From NCBI RefSeq assembly GCF_001411555.2, contig NC_049904.1:21465370-21529369 (forward strand): a stretch of DNA of 64,000 bases, in the 5' to 3' direction. The translations under genes and the position numbers were made by a program. This document shows positions 11,251 through 20,951 of this stretch, in pieces. The stretch comes from Juglans regia (lineage: Eukaryota > Streptophyta > Magnoliopsida > Fagales > Juglandaceae). The notes under the pieces are model-generated. The model saw nothing but the letters and a program-made list of their open reading frames with translations. It was not told the DNA's origin and did not search any database. The number at the start of each line of letters is the position of its first letter. Position 1 is the first letter of the stretch.

Positions 11251-11904
11251 TGCTACTTGTGATAATATGATGATTTGCTTTACACGACGATCCTATCTAG
11301 AGTTGGTCATGTTTTGCTGCCTTTATACATCTTGCAGCATTTAATGGTAGATAACTGGGCATACGTGCAGCGCACGTTGCCCTTACTAGTATGTATGTAT
11401 GTGTATATATATATATTCGATCGGTCAATCGAGTTAATTTGAATGATGACTGAATGTTCAAGTATCATTGATTTAATTTTATTTTAATAGACTGTGAGTT
11501 CGAATTAATTTATGAGATTTGCTACTTATCATCCATACAGACCACACACCACACTTTTTTTTTTTTTAGTTTTATTCTTCCTAAACTAATTGAGTTAATC
11601 TACTCATTATCCATCAATCACACATTTGGTAAGAGAAAAAAATTAAAAAATTATGTATAGTGTGTGGTGTGAGGATGATAAGTAGATTTTTTCTTAATTT
11701 ATTATGAGTTATATTAATTTCATATTCTTAAATGACAAATATTAAAAAAAAAAAACTAATTCAAACTAATTCATTATTGTTTTGAATGAAATATTAATAT
11801 GTTGAATGAAAAATATTGTATTCCTAATAAGGCATCGACCTATGTATGACTTGTTAGTTTCTATCACAAGTCTGAACATACTAGCTAGTAGATGATATCT
11901 ATAA
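11251..11904. other. AT-rich intergenic DNA
   Basis: No gene seen. It holds a short GTAT/TA microsatellite near 11390-11415 and a poly-A/poly-T pair. Ends at the TAA flanking the MITE. Confidence 0.4.
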
Positions 11905-12381
11905 GAGCATTGGCAATGGCCTAGTCAAGTCTAAAATTTAGCTAGAATGTTAACTTTTAGCTATAGTATTAATTTTTGACTAAATGAGTCTACATTGGAC
12001 TAGCTATCTTAAAGTTAAAATAATAATATAATATTATATTTTTTTTAATTTTTTTTTTTACAAATACAATTCATATATTTCCTAAATCTTCATTCTTTGT
12101 AAAAATAATGTATCTACTCTATCAATATTCGTAATTAGTAGAATAAATAATGTGCATGTCATGCATGTTTTACCATTCAAAGAGAGAGGGAAGTGAATAA
12201 ATAATAAAATATTACTTTCTATTATGAATAATAGCTAGTCATGTTTGGAGATGACTTAAGATTTACTGTAGCTCAAGTCTTAAGTTTTGGACTTTTGGCT
12301 AGTCCAATATGTAAGCTTTTTCTCACATCTAGCTAAAGTTTAGATTTGTATTGACATTTGGCTAGTCCATTATCAATGCTC
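11905..12381. mobile_element. MITE with ~24-bp inverted ends and TAA target duplication (Tourist/PIF-Harbinger-like)
   Basis: The left end GAGCATTGGCAATGGCCTAG and the right end (reverse complement GAGCATTGATAATGGACTAG) are inverted repeats of about 24 bases with four mismatches. TAA flanks both sides (11902-11904, 12382-12384). Length 477 bp, AT-rich, no coding capacity. A 3-bp TAA/TTA target is the hallmark of PIF/Harbinger MITEs. Subterminal copies of the GCTAGTC/GACTAGC motif occur inside. Confidence 0.75.
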
Positions 12382-12790
12382 TAACAATGATTATATTTAT
12401 ATGAATTCAAAGAACATGATATACAGCAATGGAAGGTATTGCCATTTTAAAATTTTAAGATACTGCCATTTTGAAAGTTTTAAAAAAAGTACCATAAAAG
12501 AATTAATAAACACAAAGTTTTTCAAGTTTAAAGCTAGAGTGACTCTACATCCACCGAGTCGGATCCAAATGTGGGTCCCAACAAATGTAATTTTTTTTCA
12601 TTTAATTTTTAAATACGCTTAAATATTTAAAAAAATAAGAAAAAAATACAATATTATTAAAAAAAACACTTCTTTAATTATTAAAAAAAACAATATCTGG
12701 AGAATGTCTTAGGACCACCTATTGGTTGTCCAAGCATTTCCCTTAAAGCTAACAAATTGAACCTGTATTTATTTGGGACCGTTCTTAAAC
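12382..12790. other. AT-rich intergenic DNA
   Basis: No gene seen. Short A-rich runs at about 12605-12690 look like degraded repeat tails. Confidence 0.35.
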
Positions 12791-13200
12791 AGCTAAGTAT
12801 TGGCATTGTTAGAATCTACAATTAGATATTCTCATATTATTTCATTATTATTTATAAATTATTTATTATTATTTTTATTATTATTTACAAATCATTTGAG
12901 ATAGTTTGTTGGTCTTATCTCATCTCAACATTCAAATATTACTCAAATATAAATATTTTTTAATTTATCTCTAATACTTTTTTATCTAATTATTATAATT
13001 TTTTTAAATTTCTATATAAAATATAAAAAATAATTAATTTTTTCAGATTTTAAAATAAAATTATATTAAAAATTAGATTATAATAATATTTAAATTTAAT
13101 TTTTTATCATTAATTTTTTAAAATTTAATAAAAATTTTAATTCAAACTATTTGATTACATTTATAAATTTCATTTCATTTATCTTACTGTCCAAACAACG
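12790..13200 (-). repeat. AT-rich dispersed repeat, probable MITE
   Basis: Read on the minus strand it starts GTTTGGACAGTAAGATAAAT and continues as a very AT-rich body. Similar sequences occur at about 14890-15065 and 15105-15335. The order of A/T blocks (AAATTTTTATAAAATTTAAA-like) is shared, but divergence is high. Ends are not defined well enough to name a superfamily. Confidence 0.4.
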
Positions 13201-13700
13201 CATTGATCTCTTTGGTATTCAATTCAACACAAGACGTCAAAGAAGTAAATTACTAGACTCAAGGCTTAGGCTGCGTTTCACGCCTAAACGTCCTGTGGCC
13301 CGCTGGAAATGAGTCCCGGGACACGGTACAGAAGACTTGCATGTCAACGGGCAACTTGACAGATTTTTATGGGAGCAACTGGGCTTGACGTACACATACA
13401 ATAAATTCGATGGGACGCGCGACGGTTGGTGTCCAACTTTTGCATTTGCTACGAAAAATGATAGCTTACCTACTATTATTCAATTGGGTGCGGCTACAAT
13501 GCCGCCCCATGTTGACCGCTGGGCGTACCGCCCAGCGTAACTTTTTTTTTTTTTTTTTTCTTTTTTCTTTTCATATTTTTTTAATACATTTAAATATATT
13601 TAAAAAAAATAAAAAAATATAAATACATTTAAAATCACTTCCTTAATTACTAAGTAAAAAAAAAAAAAAAAAGGACAAGCGGTCAAATAAAGTGGACAAA
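13201..13700. other. GC-richer island with a short hairpin
   Basis: The stretch at about 13265-13540 is clearly less AT-rich than its surroundings. It contains a perfect 9-bp stem, CGCTGGGCG (13517-13525) and CGCCCAGCG (13529-13537), with a 3-base loop. A 67-codon open stretch (13337-13540) has no family resemblance I can see. It may be the end of an unrecognised mobile element. Confidence 0.35.
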
Positions 13701-14379
13701 GTGGGGAGGCAAAGTAGTGTTTTCCTTATTCAATTATTATTCCATTTGTATTTGATTTTTTTCTAATTTTTTATTTTATTAATATTAATAAAATTATTTA
13801 TTTTTTTAATTTTTTATGGTTAAAAATGTTAAAAAAATATTTAAAAAATAATAATAAAAAAATTAAAAAAAAACTTAAAATGTATTGAGTAGTAGATCTA
13901 CCCGCTTTCTACACACGCAACTTACTATAACTCAATTTTTGTCCAGAAATTAATTTGTCAGAATCATTATTATAGTTTGCTCCGGTCTTATTTTTTTTTA
14001 TAAGTAAATTTTATTAAATTAAAAATGAAAATATAAAAGGAATATGTGATAAAATAACACATTTTAAAATAATAATATTATAAAATAAGAAATTTTTATA
14101 AAATAATATTATTTTTATACAATATAATATAAAAATACATTTCATTTAAAATATTTTTATATAAAGTGCTGTGAAAAAGTTGTGTATAAATATTTTTCTT
14201 AAAAATTTGGAAGGTTAATTATTTTTAAGTTAGAATAAATAGTTTAAATGAATTTTTTAATTATATATTTATTTTAATAATTAAGAAAATATTTTTTAAT
14301 AATTTTATGATTTTTTCTCTTAAAATATTTATAAAAGTTTAAGAAATAGTTGAATCTTTTAAAACATGGAATAATATTA
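13701..14379. other. Very AT-rich spacer
   Basis: No gene or defined repeat seen. Poly-A/poly-T runs dominate. Confidence 0.35.
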
Positions 14380-14645
14380 TAAAATAAATCCTACTCCCGT
14401 CATGTCAGTTTGTGTCTCGTCTTTAATTAAATGATGATATGGTCGTTGATCACATATCAATGGAGTTTGTGTGACAGTCTGCATTAACTTTGTCACATCT
14501 ATTTTATCAAATTCATGGGGATTATTACTTATATACTCCCCTTGATTTTTAGACCTCTGGTCAAAGCAAAATGACATGGCCATTAATTAAAAGTTGTGGT
14601 TGATTTTGAGTGGAGTATCTACATTTTCTAACCCCTTAAATGGTG
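14380..14645. repeat. Segmental-duplication block, copy B (uninterrupted site of the Copia insertion)
   Basis: Matches 970-1073 followed directly by 6614-6790. The Copia target is represented here by TTTGTGTGACAG (about 14467-14478) with no insertion. The end (14590-14645; ATCTACATTTTCTA and CCCCTTAA) matches 33100-33160. No gene. Confidence 0.7.
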
Positions 14646-15350
14646 CAGATTAAGGTCTCGTTTAGAATTTAAAATAAAATAATAGTGATAATAAATAATA
14701 ATATTTTATTATCTCGATTCGATTCGATTCGATTCAATTTATAATCTATTTTAAGTCGAGTTAACTCTATCTTGTTAGTTAAAAATTACATGTTTCCACG
14801 ATGGTGACCCTGCTATTGGGCAAAGAACCTATTGGCCGTCGGCTTGAGTTTATCTACTTCGTGTAGTACACGCACAGTTAGATTTAGATAATTAATTAAA
14901 ATTAAAATTAAAAATTAAATAAAATAATATTAGAATATTATTTTTTAATATTATTATTTATTAAAATTTAAAAATTTATTAAATTTTATATAAAAATTTT
15001 AAAATATTATAATAATTAAATAAGATGAATTATAATGAATTAGAACATTTTTATCCAAATCCGGCCTAGTAAAGTGTTTTTCTGGGCCTTCTCACTTTTA
15101 AGGGCGTATTGAATATAAGTTTTAACTTGATAAGTCTTTGTTTATTTTTATAAAAATTTTTATTTTATTTCATCTCAACTATTAATTATAATTTTTTTAA
15201 ATTTTCATATAAAATAAAATAAATAATTTATTTTTTAAATTTTAAAATAAAAATAATATTAAAAAATATTTTATAATAATATTTTATTTAATTTTTAACT
15301 TGTTCTCATTTTATCTGTAACAACAAATGAGACCTACGACTTTCCAACTT
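14646..15350. repeat. AT-rich dispersed repeats, degraded
   Basis: At least two degraded copies of the family seen at 12790-13200 (about 14880-15065 and 15105-15335), plus a GATTC tandem (ATTCGATTCGATTCGATTC, about 14717-14737). No gene. Confidence 0.4.
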
Positions 15351-16085
15351 CAAACGTTATGATGTTTCATAGTGATGGATGGATCCTCAAGGTATCACAA
15401 GTGCTTTGTGGCTGGCCTTGAAGAACTGCAGTATTCTTATAAAGGCTGAAGAAGGTTTGGTTGCAGAAGGAATTTGAGAGAATGTGATAACGGTAATAAT
15501 AGAAAGAGGACTTTAATAAAACGGGGAGTTTTGGAGGTTTAATGTTGGGTGTCGTTCGGCTTGCATTTCATAGGATGAGTTTAATGAAACGGTGCGTTTT
15601 GAATATTGTAATTTTTAGTAGTTACATTTTATTCTTTGTTGTTTACGTTTTGTTTTGTTCCATCTCAGACTGCAAGTATATAGGCAATGCTAGTGGAGCT
15701 TTTTAGCTGTTGATCAATCATTTAAATAATTGTTTTTGGAGTTGAGAATTTCTCGAAGATTCTTTACAAGTTTCGTAATGGAATCTTGCTCACCCCTTTC
15801 TTGATTTGATGTTCTTTTTCAGTGTTTTGATTTATGCTTGTGAATGAATTACTTGAATCACAGTAGGACACTTGAGGGAACCTTACACAAGGACTCGGAT
15901 TTTCTGTCATTATCATTAATGCGTGACGGCTTGCAAGGCTGGCCTTGTTCCAAACATCGTCTCACAAATCAGTGAGCTTGCATTTCTTGGTCCAGTCCCA
16001 TTACACTTATCTTTATGGGAAATATCCAAAGCCCTCAACTATTTTGTCATTTAACGATGTGACTTTTACATTGGTGCAGCTTGAG
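15351..16085. other. Unassigned region, possibly LTR remnant
   Basis: The sequence contains phrases common in plant LTRs, such as AAACGGGGAG and AAACGGTGCG, and a T-rich stretch. No primer-binding site or second repeat was found, and no gene is recognised. Confidence 0.25.
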
Positions 16086-16094
16086 ATGTTATCG

Positions 16095-16370
16095 CTGCGA
16101 AAAAATATTTACAGCGTTTTATATTGTCCCAAATACACAAAATATCGCTGCAAATATCTTCATATTATTTGCAGCGTGTTCAAAAATCGCCGTAAATAAT
16201 ATTTTTGATAGCGGTTAAATTCGCCGCAACTAATATACTATTTTCCAGCAAATAATTGTCGCTACAAAAGAGTATTTACGGCATTTTTGGTCGCCGAATA
16301 AGCTTATATGAAAAAAAATTATTTCCGGCAAATTGAACTTGCCGGAAATGATGTTTCGGAAAAAAAAATA
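16095..16370. repeat. Left subterminal repeat zone of the CACTA-like element
   Basis: Repeated CGCTGC(G/A)AAAA, TTTGCAGCG and CGCCGTAAATA-type motifs in both orientations. It ends with a perfect 11-bp stem ATTTCCGGCAA (16321-16331) and TTGCCGGAAAT (16339-16349). By analogy with En/Spm these would be binding sites of a TnpA-type protein. Confidence 0.55.
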
Positions 16371-17429
16371 CACAAAACAGAATAAATAAAAAATATAATG
16401 CACATCCAAATTATATTCACTATAAATGTCTAAATTCGATTCCTACATCTTTTCTTTTTTCACATTACCCAGCTCCACTCAATGAATGTGCAAACTGCTA
16501 AATCGAAATAACACCCAAACAAGAAAGAGAATGAAAGGGTTCTCACAATCATCACACCAAATAACAAGTTCTGTACAACTGGTTACAACAAATTAGGCAC
16601 CCCATTACAACACTTTTTTAAACCATGGTTCATAACCTTGAATCATAGGTTTTAGCACATCAGTCTCAATAAGGAATCGGAGACTTCTTTCATGGTTGTT
16701 GATGAAAACAACAACAAAAACAATGGACTACCAAACTCTACCCAAACACACAAATATGTACAAAATTTAAAGTGCATGATGAGCCAAGGTAAAAATAAGC
16801 TGAATGGAGCATTTTACATGGGTAAAGAGGTCGCAGGATGCAGCGATTAACGTAGGTGCCAATTAGAAGCGTTAGGAGTGTATGGCTCAGGAAAAAAAAT
16901 AACTCGTCAAATAAATCAACATATCATTGATTAAGTTCCAATTTTGTTTTTGTTTCTATACATGTTTCCAGCTATGCGCAACGATTAACTAAGACCTAGT
17001 TGTGGGCATGGCCCTATCAGTTTGCCACATGGGGGACTCTTATTGTCTTCCTCAATTTCTCAGTAACCCAGTAAAACCAGAGTGGGTCAAGTGATCAATA
17101 GTACCATCAAACCCAGGAAATAGGATAGGCAATAAAAAGTTCAAAACTTTAAAAGTTAAGTCCTTTCACTCCCTCTTTATTCTCTATAGTCTATCCCTTT
17201 ACCTCATTTTTACAAGCAACCAAATAAAAGGAAAAAAGAAAAAAAAATCATGGAAAGATGATTAAATTCTTGAATTTCGAATTCTAATTCAGAAATGACA
17301 AGCTCACAAATGTACTACTTAAATCAATGATTTCACAGTCCAGATTATCCAAGAAGCTTGACATATGAAAATGGAAAATGTGGGCTTTTATTTCGATCAT
17401 TTGAATTAACAAAAAAAGAGTGTTCTAAG
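16371..17429. other. Non-coding interior of the CACTA-like element
   Basis: No exon is recognised. Base composition is closer to plant transcript UTR or intron than to the AT-rich spacers. It could be the 3' part of a captured minus-strand gene. Confidence 0.3.
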
Positions 17430-17515
17430 TCTTACAGTTTTCTCAAGTGGCTTAAATTTCTGAGGCTTTCTGGAAGTGGTCCTTCAAGCAGATTATCTTT
17501 CAAATCAACAGGCTA
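17430..17515 (-). pseudogene. Captured leucine-rich repeat fragment
   Basis: Read on the minus strand this gives VDLKDNLLEGPLPESL and then RNLSHLRKL followed by a stop. It is one LRR unit with the usual LxxNxLxGPLP spacing. It is too short to name the parent gene. It lies inside the CACTA-like element on the same strand as the other captured exons. Confidence 0.5.
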
Positions 17516-18257
17516 TATAATCTGTAGAGTGCAAGATAATTTAATATATCGAATATTATAAAGAGAAACATGTGCATAACAATTTTTTAAACAATACAAG
17601 TGATTCCATACCATTTGCATCCAGTGGTTGATGAGTGTTTAAAGATTTTGAAACAAAAATGAACACTTTCAATGGAGACATAACTTATTAACTTCAAACT
17701 AACTTTAATCACTAAACATCACATATATACATTGCATGGAAACAGTTTCCAAACAAGAGATATCTGTCCAACAAGAATGCTTCATTATCTCATAAAACAT
17801 CAATCCATAAGCCATAAAACTAAACACAATCTATCCCCAACGTGCAATACATACTTACTACACCACCTTCTTTAATATTCATTCACATTTAACAAGTAAT
17901 TGATTCCATTTCTTGTAATAAATATAAAGAAAAAGGGAAGGAAGTGGTACCATGAGGGAGAAGGCTTCATAACAATATTACCAGCAGATCCATAATGAGC
18001 TAAACACATGCAGTTTTTCCTCTAGAGGCATATATAACTCATCCAATTCTAAGACACTTTTTCTTATGAATAATAGCGCCATACCCCTGGTTGCATAGCT
18101 CATGAGAATGCATCTTTTAAAAAATAAGTAAAAACAAAAAAGAGGACACCTCACAATAGACCAAAAAAGTTTTAAATTTTCCAACTGAATCATATAACTT
18201 AGGAAGACAGGGGTAAATGGTAAACATCACTAGCTGAGCAGTCATTAGATTCTCACC

Positions 18258-18312
18258 TTTCCATGGTTACCCTTACTTGTTGCAACTAAAGGGAGTTCTT
18301 GGCCCCTTATGT
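18258..18312 (-). pseudogene. Captured exon-like piece of unknown origin
   Basis: On the minus strand an acceptor-like AG precedes GQELPLVATSKGNHGK, followed by a consensus-like donor GTGAGA. I do not recognise the protein. Its interest is the open frame flanked by splice signals, collinear with the other captured pieces. Confidence 0.35.
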
Positions 18313-18844
18313 TGAAATACAAAGACAATTATCTCAAACTAAATATAGCATAGTTTTCCACTCATTTTCAAGCATATGAAGAATGCTTCACTTGTCCCAC
18401 AACAAACCTAATAACAAATCCTCATGCACCATAGCAGATATCATACACAATATTTCATTAACAAATATTTAAAAAATGGAGATACAAGATCCCCCTTGTG
18501 AGTTGTGCAAATCACAATAACTATTGAAAAATCCTTTAAAGTACCATTCACAAATACAAGGAATCAAATGGAAGGCATCCAATTGAATTCTCCAATTATA
18601 CTGTTAAGTATACTAACTCTCATAATACTACACAATGTGATCAGTTATCAAATTGATAGAAGAAACTATACCATTCACAGAAAAAAAAATCAATAAAACT
18701 ACTCTCCTCTTAGTATAATTATCAATGCATTTTCCTAAAAACAGGGAGAAAAAAAATGAACCATATCAAACTTGAAGCAGCCCTCAAGCTAGAAGCTAAA
18801 TCACAAGCTAGAAGCTAAATCACACTCAACTTCATCTCATCTTC

Positions 18845-19093
18845 TCCAAAGCTCCCGAATAGCATCCTCAATACCCTTGACCTGACATATAGAAATTTTT
18901 AGTTACAAAAACAACAGTCAAATGCAAGAACCCCCAAACCAAAACCTATCAACAAATGGAAGAATGCACTCTTTTTTTAACCAAACCTGATAGCATTCCC
19001 CAAGACATGTGGGGCATTTATACTGAAAATTTCCATCTACTTGAAACTGCCGATATTTTTCATCACTGACAAACATGGTTCTCCAGTTAAGAG
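18845..19093 (-). pseudogene. Captured PHD-finger exons resembling ATX3/4/5 histone methyltransferase
   Basis: Two minus-strand exons with clean borders: about 19093-18989 (acceptor TTATAG, donor CAG/GTTTGG) and about 18887-18845 (acceptor ATGTCAG). Together they read as the end of a PHD finger: SDEKYRQFQVDGNFQYK, CPTCLGECYQ, then KGIEDAIRELWRR and a stop. From memory this matches the PHD region of the ATX3/ATX4/ATX5 H3K4 methyltransferases, where the same Cys pair is followed by an acidic helix ending in ELWRR. Only the last Cys pair of the finger is present, so it cannot fold as a PHD finger. The parent assignment is from recall, not from a search. Confidence 0.55.
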
Positions 19094-19319
19094 CTATAAA
19101 AAATAAAAAAGCTAATTTTTAAAAAATGAATTATTTTCAAAGACATTTACTATTATAACTAACCTTTCCTAATGATCTGTCCCAGGAAACCAAAAAAAAA
19201 AAAAAAAAAACACAATAGCATAGAACAAACATAGTTGGTCCATTAAGAACACAGGCAGAAATGAATGGAGTAAACAGAGTACAGAGATTGACAAAGGGAA
19301 GAATTGAAACTCACAAGGG

Positions 19320-19613
19320 ATTGGCAGAGTAGTAAACCGCATTGGGGCCGTGGGTTGCGAACAAAGCAAGGGAGAGAGGGAGGGCCTTGGGTTGCTGGGC
19401 TAGGCGTGGAGGAGAAGGAGACTCCGACGGCGGATTGGCGATGGCGTCGAGGTGTGATTGGTGGCGAACGGCACCCCTAGTGGTGGCGATCATAGAAAAA
19501 TCTGAGAGAAGAGAGAGGTGAGGCCAGATTCGAGGAAAATGATATTTCTGCCGTGGGGGCTGGGGCAGAAGGAGGGGGTGGCCATCGAGGTGAGGTGGCG
19601 TGGTGGGGTCGTT
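19320..19613 (-). pseudogene. Captured first-exon-like piece, Pro/Ser/Ala-rich
   Basis: On the minus strand an ATG at about 19494 opens MIATTRGAVRHQSH and runs through a Pro/Ser/Ala-rich stretch resembling an organelle-targeting or disordered N-terminus, ending at a GTGAGT donor (about 19320). Upstream it is GC-rich up to the N gap. I cannot name the protein. Together with the PHD-like exons it would form a chimeric transcript, if transcribed. Confidence 0.4.
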
Positions 19614-19679
19614 NNNNNNNNNNNNNNNNNNNNNNNNNNNNNNNNNNNNNNNNNNNNNNNNNNNNNNNNNNNNNNNNNN
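19614..19679. other. Assembly gap (66 N)
   Basis: Run of N in a GC-rich, purine-rich stretch. The length is not a standard placeholder, so it may be an estimated gap. Confidence 0.99.
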
Positions 19680-19734
19680 GAGGGAAATAAATGAGGGGAA
19701 AACGTTAGGCACGGGGTTTAAAGTTTTTTAGATT

Positions 19735-20392
19735 TTCCGGCGGCTTTGATTCGCTGCTAATAAGCTGTAATTGGCAGCTTATATTATTACGGTGACAATT
19801 TTTGCCATAAATATTATGTATTGCAGCGATTTTTCTAATCGACATAAATTTAATGCAACTATAGTTAAAAATACTTTATTGCGACGACAAAAATCACTGC
19901 AATAAGTAAAAAAGTCGCAGCAAAAGGGAATTGTACATTTATCTCCTTCGTGATTTCTCACTTTGCACTGGACATTATGCGGCAACTTGAATTCACCGAA
20001 AATAAGAAATAAGGTCTACTTTTTTTCCAACGATTTTAAAAATTCTGTAAAAGGCATGGTTATTATTTGCGGCAATTTTTAAAGTTAAAAAATTGCTGCA
20101 AAAGACCACTTTCGTAATTGCAGCGATTAACAAACCGACATAACAAGTTTTGTAATATTTCGGCAAATTTGTTGTCACAAAAAGTGAAACATCGCTTCAA
20201 AAGACCAATTTATTATTTGTGGCAAATATGTCCGTTGCAAAAAGTGAAAAAATTACTACAAAAGACCTGTTTCAAAATTTTATGTAAAATGAATGCAACG
20301 ATGTAAAAATCGTCATAATTAAAGGCTTTTTGCGGCAATTTTATTTTCAATAGACATAAAATCGATGTAAAAAAGCCTAATTTATTATAGTG
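19735..20392. repeat. Right subterminal repeat zone and CACTA-type terminus
   Basis: A dense run of imperfect motifs such as TTGCAGCGATT, GCGGCAATTTT, CGACATAAA and GTTGCAAAAAGTGAAA, spaced about 40-60 bases apart in both orientations, ends with TTATTATAGTG at 20392. This is the layout of a CACTA subterminal region. Confidence 0.6.
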
Positions 20393-20951
20393 ATATATAT
20401 ATAATATTATTTTTTCTTTAGATTTTTAAATATGAATTAAGATGTTATTATTTTTTTAAAGATAGAAAAATTCAATAAAATATTGATGAATTCCAAATTT
20501 TATCAGTTTAAATTAACTAGTTTGAATTTATGGAATAGAGTTCGAACTATTCGTATGGCCTTGAGATAATAATAACATTGTAAAGTCTCTATTATTCAAC
20601 AAACACGTACAAGTCGTGGAAGAAATAAATTAAATGTAATAATAAAATATTAAATAGTAATAAAAAGTAAGTGAAAAATAATAAATAATAAAAAATTAAA
20701 TAAAAAATAATAATAAAGTAAAGAATAGTAGTGAGAGTATTGAGATAATTTTAGTTGCCAAACGTAATGGGCCCATGGGCTTGAGCTGATTTTTTTCTTT
20801 TTCTGGACCCACTTTTCTCTCCTAATCATAATTTCAGAACGATGGAATCTCTTCAAATACAAGCTGTGATCTCTCTTGTTCTTCCAATGACTGCAACAAC
20901 ACTACTATATACATATTTCCAATACCTCAACCAATATATACGCTATTACTC
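20393..20951 (+). promoter_or_regulatory. Upstream region of the intact receptor-kinase gene
   Basis: Mostly AT-rich. The last 100 bases resemble the same region of the paralogue (34755-34849): TGTGATCTC(T/G), then GTTCTTCC and TGCAACA in the same order. A TATA-like TTCAAATAC near 20853 corresponds to TTTAAATATC near 34777. Promoter assignment is inference from this conservation. Confidence 0.4.

Larger units (their letters stand above)
16086..20392. mobile_element. CACTA-like transposon carrying host-gene fragments (Pack-CACTA candidate)
   Basis: The right end reads TTTATTATAGTG (reverse complement CACTATAATAAA), a CACTA-type terminus. Just inside it (19740-20390), and at the left (about 16095-16350), lie many imperfect copies in both orientations of a short motif of the GCGGCAATTTTT / CGCTGCAAAA type, typical of CACTA subterminal zones. 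No CACTA terminus was found on the left, so that end may be truncated. The interior (16380-19700) has minus-strand exon-like pieces with splice signals and no transposase. A 66-base gap (19614-19679) lies inside. Confidence 0.6.

Noticed and set aside
18505..18696. 63-codon open frame in the CACTA-like interior
   Set aside because: AT-rich, on the opposite strand to the captured exons, no splice or family signal.
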